A DNA stretch of 64,000 bases from Bacteroidetes bacterium B1(2017) (GTDB lineage Bacteria > Bacteroidota > Bacteroidia > UKL13-3): NCBI GenBank assembly GCA_002256395.1, contig NKJG01000004.1:186001-250000 (forward strand), given 5' to 3'. A model generated the notes under the pieces. It had not been told where the DNA came from and searched no databases. It saw only the letters and a list, made by a program, of their open reading frames with translations. Made by a program: the position numbers and the translations under genes. Positions within the stretch are counted from its first letter, which is position 1; every line of letters starts with the position of its first letter. Below, piece by piece: positions 60,998-64,000 of this stretch.

Positions 60998-62383
60998 ATG
61001 AATGTGAAACTTGAAGCAGATGAATCATGGCATCAATCTACGGATGAGTATATTGATCTATTTAATTTAAGTCCCATTCCCATGTGGATTTTTGAAATAG
61101 AAACCTATAGATTTTTATTAGTAAATGAGGCTGCTTGTAAACAATATGGGTATACACAAGAAGAGTTTGCATGCCTTACTCTAAAAGATATTCGCCCAAT
61201 TGAAGAGTTAGATTTGTTGGACCAATTAGTTAAGATATGTTCAAAAAACAAATCTTATCAAATACCAGAGATGGTAAAACATAAGAAAAAAGGTGGAGAA
61301 CAATTATTAGTTAAGATAAAAAGCTCGGCAGTAACTTTTAAAGGAAAAGAAGCTCGTTTGGTTTTGCTCCAAGATGTTACAGAGGAAGCAGAAATCCAGA
61401 ACCAACTTGAAAAAAGTAATTCAAGGCTTAAATTAGCCAGCGAAATTGCCAAGCTTGGTTATTGGTCGCATGATTTACCATTAAATAAAATTCAATGGTC
61501 GGATGAATTGTACAAAATTTTTGAAGTAGACCCAAGTACTTTTAAACTTAATTTTGAGGAAATAAAAGAGCTTTACCACCATGAGGATCAAGGCTCCTTT
61601 AATTTTGATTTTGAAAATCATTTTGGAGAAATTGAAGTTAAGGAAAATGAAAGTAGAATTTATACTCCAAAGGGTGAATTAAAATGGATTTATGAAAGGC
61701 AATATTTAATTAATAACAAGGAGAATAAACCAATTAGGTTAGATGGAATTGCCTTGGATATTACGAAAAGAAAATTGCATGAACAGGAGTTGGTTGATAG
61801 CAATGAACGCTTTAAATTTATTGCCCAAGCAACAACAGAAGCAATAATTGATTGGGATGTTAAAAATAAAACTGTTTTTTGGGGCGAAGGTTTTACTACC
61901 ATTTTTGGGTATGATAATAAAACCACAAATATTCACTTATGGCAAAATAATATTCATGCCGATGACAAGGAAAAGGTATTAGTAGATTTGCATACCTATT
62001 TATGCAATAGAAATACAAAAACTTTTAATAGCGAGTTTAGGTTCATTAAATCTAATAGCCAAACAGCTTATGTGCAATTAAGGGGTATTATTATAAGAAA
62101 TGCAAATGGAACTGCCACTAGGGTTTTAGGTGCCATGATAGATTTAACAGAAACCTTGGAGCGTTTGAATAAGATTGAAAAACAAAGTAAGGTATTACAG
62201 GAAATTTCTTGGACTCAATCGCATATTGTTAGAGCACCTTTAGCAAATTTAATGGGTTTGGTTAGTTTACTTAAAGAAAATTCTAATCTGGATCAAGAAC
62301 AGGAAAATCTCCTGAATTTAATTGATACATCTGCCCAAAAACTAGATACTATTATTAGAGAAATTGTAAAGAAGTCAAATTAG
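60998..62383 (+). CDS. Multi-PAS protein with DHp-like end but no ATPase domain
   Basis: 461 aa from ATG 60998. PAS 1 about residues 15-130 (PIPMWIFEIETYRFLLVNEAA), PAS 2 about 140-258 (PAS-3 fold, GYWSHDLPLNKIQWSDELY), PAS 3 about 262-385 (IIDWDVKNKTVFWGEGF). A HisKA-like helical hairpin follows, with His409 in SHIVRAPLANLMG, and the protein ends 52 residues later. The HATPase domain of a histidine kinase is absent, and the stop is clean with a convergent gene 3 bp on. No membrane segment: it would sense in the cytoplasm. It may be phosphorylated in trans or act as a dimerising regulator; no response regulator is adjacent. Confidence 0.85.
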   Translation: MNVKLEADESWHQSTDEYIDLFNLSPIPMWIFEIETYRFLLVNEAACKQYGYTQEEFACLTLKDIRPIEELDLLDQLVKICSKNKSYQIPEMVKHKKKGGEQLLVKIKSSAVTFKGKEARLVLLQDVTEEAEIQNQLEKSNSRLKLASEIAKLGYWSHDLPLNKIQWSDELYKIFEVDPSTFKLNFEEIKELYHHEDQGSFNFDFENHFGEIEVKENESRIYTPKGELKWIYERQYLINNKENKPIRLDGIALDITKRKLHEQELVDSNERFKFIAQATTEAIIDWDVKNKTVFWGEGFTTIFGYDNKTTNIHLWQNNIHADDKEKVLVDLHTYLCNRNTKTFNSEFRFIKSNSQTAYVQLRGIIIRNANGTATRVLGAMIDLTETLERLNKIEKQSKVLQEISWTQSHIVRAPLANLMGLVSLLKENSNLDQEQENLLNLIDTSAQKLDTIIREIVKKSN

Positions 62384-62386
62384 GTT

Positions 62387-63013
62387 TTAGTAGGTCTTGG
62401 TAATTATTTTTAAGCAGGATTCACAAAAACCTGTCATTTCATTTAAGTGATCTTTTCCTTCTGCGTCTCGCATCAGGCAGGTTATAGTAGAGCAATGTTT
62501 AAGGCCTTGTGTGTGCCCGTATTCGTGTAAGGCTAATTTGCCAAGTTTCTCTAGTTTATTTGCCCCTTTTAATCTATAGTTTGAAATAATGCATGCCTTA
62601 CCAGGGCAATAACCTAAGCCCATTATTCCCCAGTCTTTGTGTATGCCCTTGGTAGAGCTTATATCGCTGTAGCAAATGCCTAAAATTACTCCATCGCTTG
62701 GGCATAATTTGTTTAATAGTTTTAATAAAGAATCGGCTCTATACCTAGTTTTTGTTTGGTTCAGCGCCCAAGCAGGCAAGCTTATTGGAGCTACTATTTT
62801 TATGTGTGAGGAGTCTAATTTAAGGGCAAATTGTAGTTGATTTTTTAGTCTTAGTATATCCTTTGTTGGCACATTGGTAAAAGCTTGCAGGTATATACTC
62901 TTGGCTTGGTTCGAACCTATGTTGGATGTGAGGTTTTGGGTTTTTAAAAGGCTAAGCCAAATGAATAAGCTTAGTAGACTTAGCAGAGAAATGAATACGA
63001 ATAGTTTTTTCAT
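62387..63013 (-). CDS. Archaemetzincin-type zinc metalloprotease
   Basis: 208 aa from ATG 63013. A hydrophobic N-terminal segment (about residues 5-22) is a signal peptide or anchor. The C-terminal part carries the M54 archaemetzincin signature: HEYGHTQGLKH (zinc His163, His167, His173, catalytic Glu164) followed by Cys174, Cys179, Met181, Cys197 and Cys200 in HCSTITCLM...CESC, a second zinc-binding group. The spacing between Met181 and Cys197 is 15 residues, close to that known for the family. Archaemetzincins are best known in archaea and vertebrates, less so in Bacteroidota. Extracytoplasmic protease activity is inferred. Downstream of the hypothetical gene at 63042 by 28 bp. Confidence 0.85.
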   Translation of the reverse strand: MKKLFVFISLLSLLSLFIWLSLLKTQNLTSNIGSNQAKSIYLQAFTNVPTKDILRLKNQLQFALKLDSSHIKIVAPISLPAWALNQTKTRYRADSLLKLLNKLCPSDGVILGICYSDISSTKGIHKDWGIMGLGYCPGKACIISNYRLKGANKLEKLGKLALHEYGHTQGLKHCSTITCLMRDAEGKDHLNEMTGFCESCLKIITKTY

Positions 63014-63041
63014 GGGTGATTTTCTGCCAAGGAACAATTGC

Positions 63042-63710
63042 TTATTGGACTATGCTTATTGTTAAGCAATTGTTTAACGGAGTTCTATATTCAAATTTAG
63101 TAAAGCCAAGTTTTTGATTAAACCAGGCTTTGGAGGTGTACCTGCCTGCCTTTGATACACCTATTCCTTCAACGAGATAGTTTACTTGAATTGGGTTTGA
63201 ACCAATTGTATCTATCTGCCTTAAGGTATATGAATATTCTACTTCCGAGCCACGTTCTTCTGAGCTATGTGTTCCTAAATTAAATTTATCTTTCCATGTG
63301 GCACCAATTTGTAAGGGGTATTTAATTTTTGGGAAAGGAGCCAATTCTGTGTATTCTTCATAGCCTTTAAAGCGCGGCGGATGAAGCCATAATTCTTGTT
63401 CAGTATCAACCAATCCTGTAACATTATCTGTGGTTTCAACCGAGGTTTGATTGGGCGCTGGAGAATAGGTATGTATTAATGTCCAAACAATTTTGTTTTG
63501 GGCTGCCATAAAAGCTTCGTCTTCTGTTTTAAGAATTAGGGTGTCTTGGCTTGTAACTATCTCATTTGAGTCATTGAAAGTGGCAAGAAAGGTCCACTTT
63601 TTATTGGCCGAATATATACCCGAATGACTATTAATTGGTTCGTGAAATAAAGAGCATTGGTTGACTACTAAAAGGAATAGTGCCAATAGGAGAGTAGAAG
63701 TTAGTTTCAT
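63042..63710 (-). CDS. Hypothetical secreted protein
   Basis: 222 aa from ATG 63710. N-terminal hydrophobic segment (LTSTLLLALFLLVVNQC) ends in a Cys at about residue 19; NQC is a poor lipobox, so lipoprotein status is uncertain. The rest is beta-rich with Trp-containing strands (KKWTFLATF, KIVWTLIHTY, GATWKDKFNLG), and the C-terminal part resembles DUF-type beta-sandwich proteins (YLVEGIGVSKAGRYTSKAWFNQKLGFTKFEY). No family recognised. Probably an operon with the archaemetzincin gene. Confidence 0.65.
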   Translation of the reverse strand: MKLTSTLLLALFLLVVNQCSLFHEPINSHSGIYSANKKWTFLATFNDSNEIVTSQDTLILKTEDEAFMAAQNKIVWTLIHTYSPAPNQTSVETTDNVTGLVDTEQELWLHPPRFKGYEEYTELAPFPKIKYPLQIGATWKDKFNLGTHSSEERGSEVEYSYTLRQIDTIGSNPIQVNYLVEGIGVSKAGRYTSKAWFNQKLGFTKFEYRTPLNNCLTISIVQ

Positions 63711-63780
63711 AGCGGGGTAATTTGTTGGTAGACCAAATTTAGAGAAAAAAGTTTAATGTCCATAGTCTATAGACCATAGA
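63711..63780. promoter_or_regulatory. Short intergenic region with GTCTAT dyads
   Basis: CATAGTCTATAGACCATAGAC (63761-63781) contains the palindrome GTCTATAGAC (63765-63774) and another copy of the CATAGAC heptamer. It lies upstream of the 222-aa gene. The same heptamer is clustered at 7188-7396. Confidence 0.3.
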
Positions 63781-64000
63781 CTAATCAACCTTTACTTTAG
63801 TTAAAATAAATTGGTTCAATTTCTCCTTTTCGCCGCGTTTGGTTTTTGCTGTCGAGTGAATAGAGGCAAAGGCTAAATAATAATCGCCGTACCAATAATT
63901 TAAGGCGTTGCCAAGTATTTCTTGATCTTTTTCTGGGATAGCTTTAAAGCCTAAATCTAGTTCACTTTCTTTTATAAATTCGCCCTTTGAAGTGTAGCTT
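63781..64000 (-). CDS. 3' part of an unidentified gene, cut by the window edge
   Basis: On the minus strand an open frame runs from the window end to the TAG at 63783-63781, giving 73 C-terminal residues. They include KAIPEKDQEILGNALNYWYGDYYLAFASIH, KTKRGEKEKLNQF and the end KVKVD, a plausible globular protein composition. The start lies beyond base 64000. No family recognised from this piece. Confidence 0.6.
   Translation of the reverse strand, partial: SYTSKGEFIKESELDLGFKAIPEKDQEILGNALNYWYGDYYLAFASIHSTAKTKRGEKEKLNQFILTKVKVD

Overview
The window is AT-rich chromosomal DNA from a member of the Bacteroidota. Evidence: two giant proteins with type IX secretion (T9SS) type A sorting domains, a type B (gliding-motility-associated) sorting domain, a long C25-family sortase of the PorU type, a DUF3276 PUR-domain protein, a DUF3822 protein next to rsmD/coaD, and promoters of the Bacteroidota form TTG-N18/19-TAnnTTTG. 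The order or genus cannot be fixed from the sequence. I saw no rRNA, tRNA, CRISPR array, insertion sequence or phage gene.

Layout. 1-14.4 kb: two tandem giant surface proteins built from beta-strand repeats (the first cut by the window edge), then a 67-residue peptide with a PID-CTERM-like tail and a small zinc-ribbon membrane protein. 14.7-18.7 kb: a NamZ/DUF1343 peptidoglycan hydrolase divergent from an FtsX-like permease and two GT2 glycosyltransferases. 18.7-23 kb: pfkA, a lipoprotein, a DUF3276 protein and an ABC exporter on the minus strand. 23.1-26.7 kb: leucine dehydrogenase, nusB, a DUF1573 lipoprotein, yajC and coaE, convergent with a PcrA/UvrD helicase (to 29 kb). 29.4-36 kb: an M20 dipeptidase and the PorU-type sortase. 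36.1-39.3 kb: a polyhydroxyalkanoate (PHA) cluster, phaJ-phaE-phaC, with a strikingly methionine-rich PhaE. 39.3-43.4 kb: a PolX-like protein whose polymerase carboxylates are all Glu, a DMT permease and a beta-CASP hydrolase.

43.5-50.6 kb is mostly housekeeping: upp, two thioredoxin-fold proteins, a hotdog thioesterase, DUF3822-rsmD-coaD, a Nudix hydrolase, and the tightly overlapping pyrE-plsC-gatC-lolD-like run. 50.6-53.4 kb on the minus strand: a glycosyltransferase, then a Xre/RES toxin-antitoxin pair that runs with 1-bp gaps into the essential gene ispE. 53.6-55.7 kb: a cytochrome P450 with its ferredoxin, preceded by a perfect 16-bp palindrome, then a DUF1415 protein. 55.8-58.3 kb: a tight four-gene cluster of secreted proteins, including a 41-residue microprotein; two of its products end in His-Tyr. 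58.8-64 kb: an SRPBCC protein, a BBP2-type porin, a PAS protein ending after its DHp-like helices, an archaemetzincin-type protease, a hypothetical secreted protein and the 3' part of an unidentified gene.

How the parts fit. The PorU-type sortase is the enzyme class that would process proteins carrying the T9SS signals seen at both ends of the window. phaJ supplies (R)-3-hydroxyacyl-CoA to the PhaE-PhaC synthase. The FtsX permease (16 kb) and LolD-like ATPase (50 kb) are each without an adjacent partner and could form one Lol-type transporter. The most unusual elements are the Met-rich PhaE, the all-Glu PolX active site, the toxin-antitoxin-ispE operon, the secreted cluster with His-Tyr ends, and the alternating repeat structure of the giant proteins.
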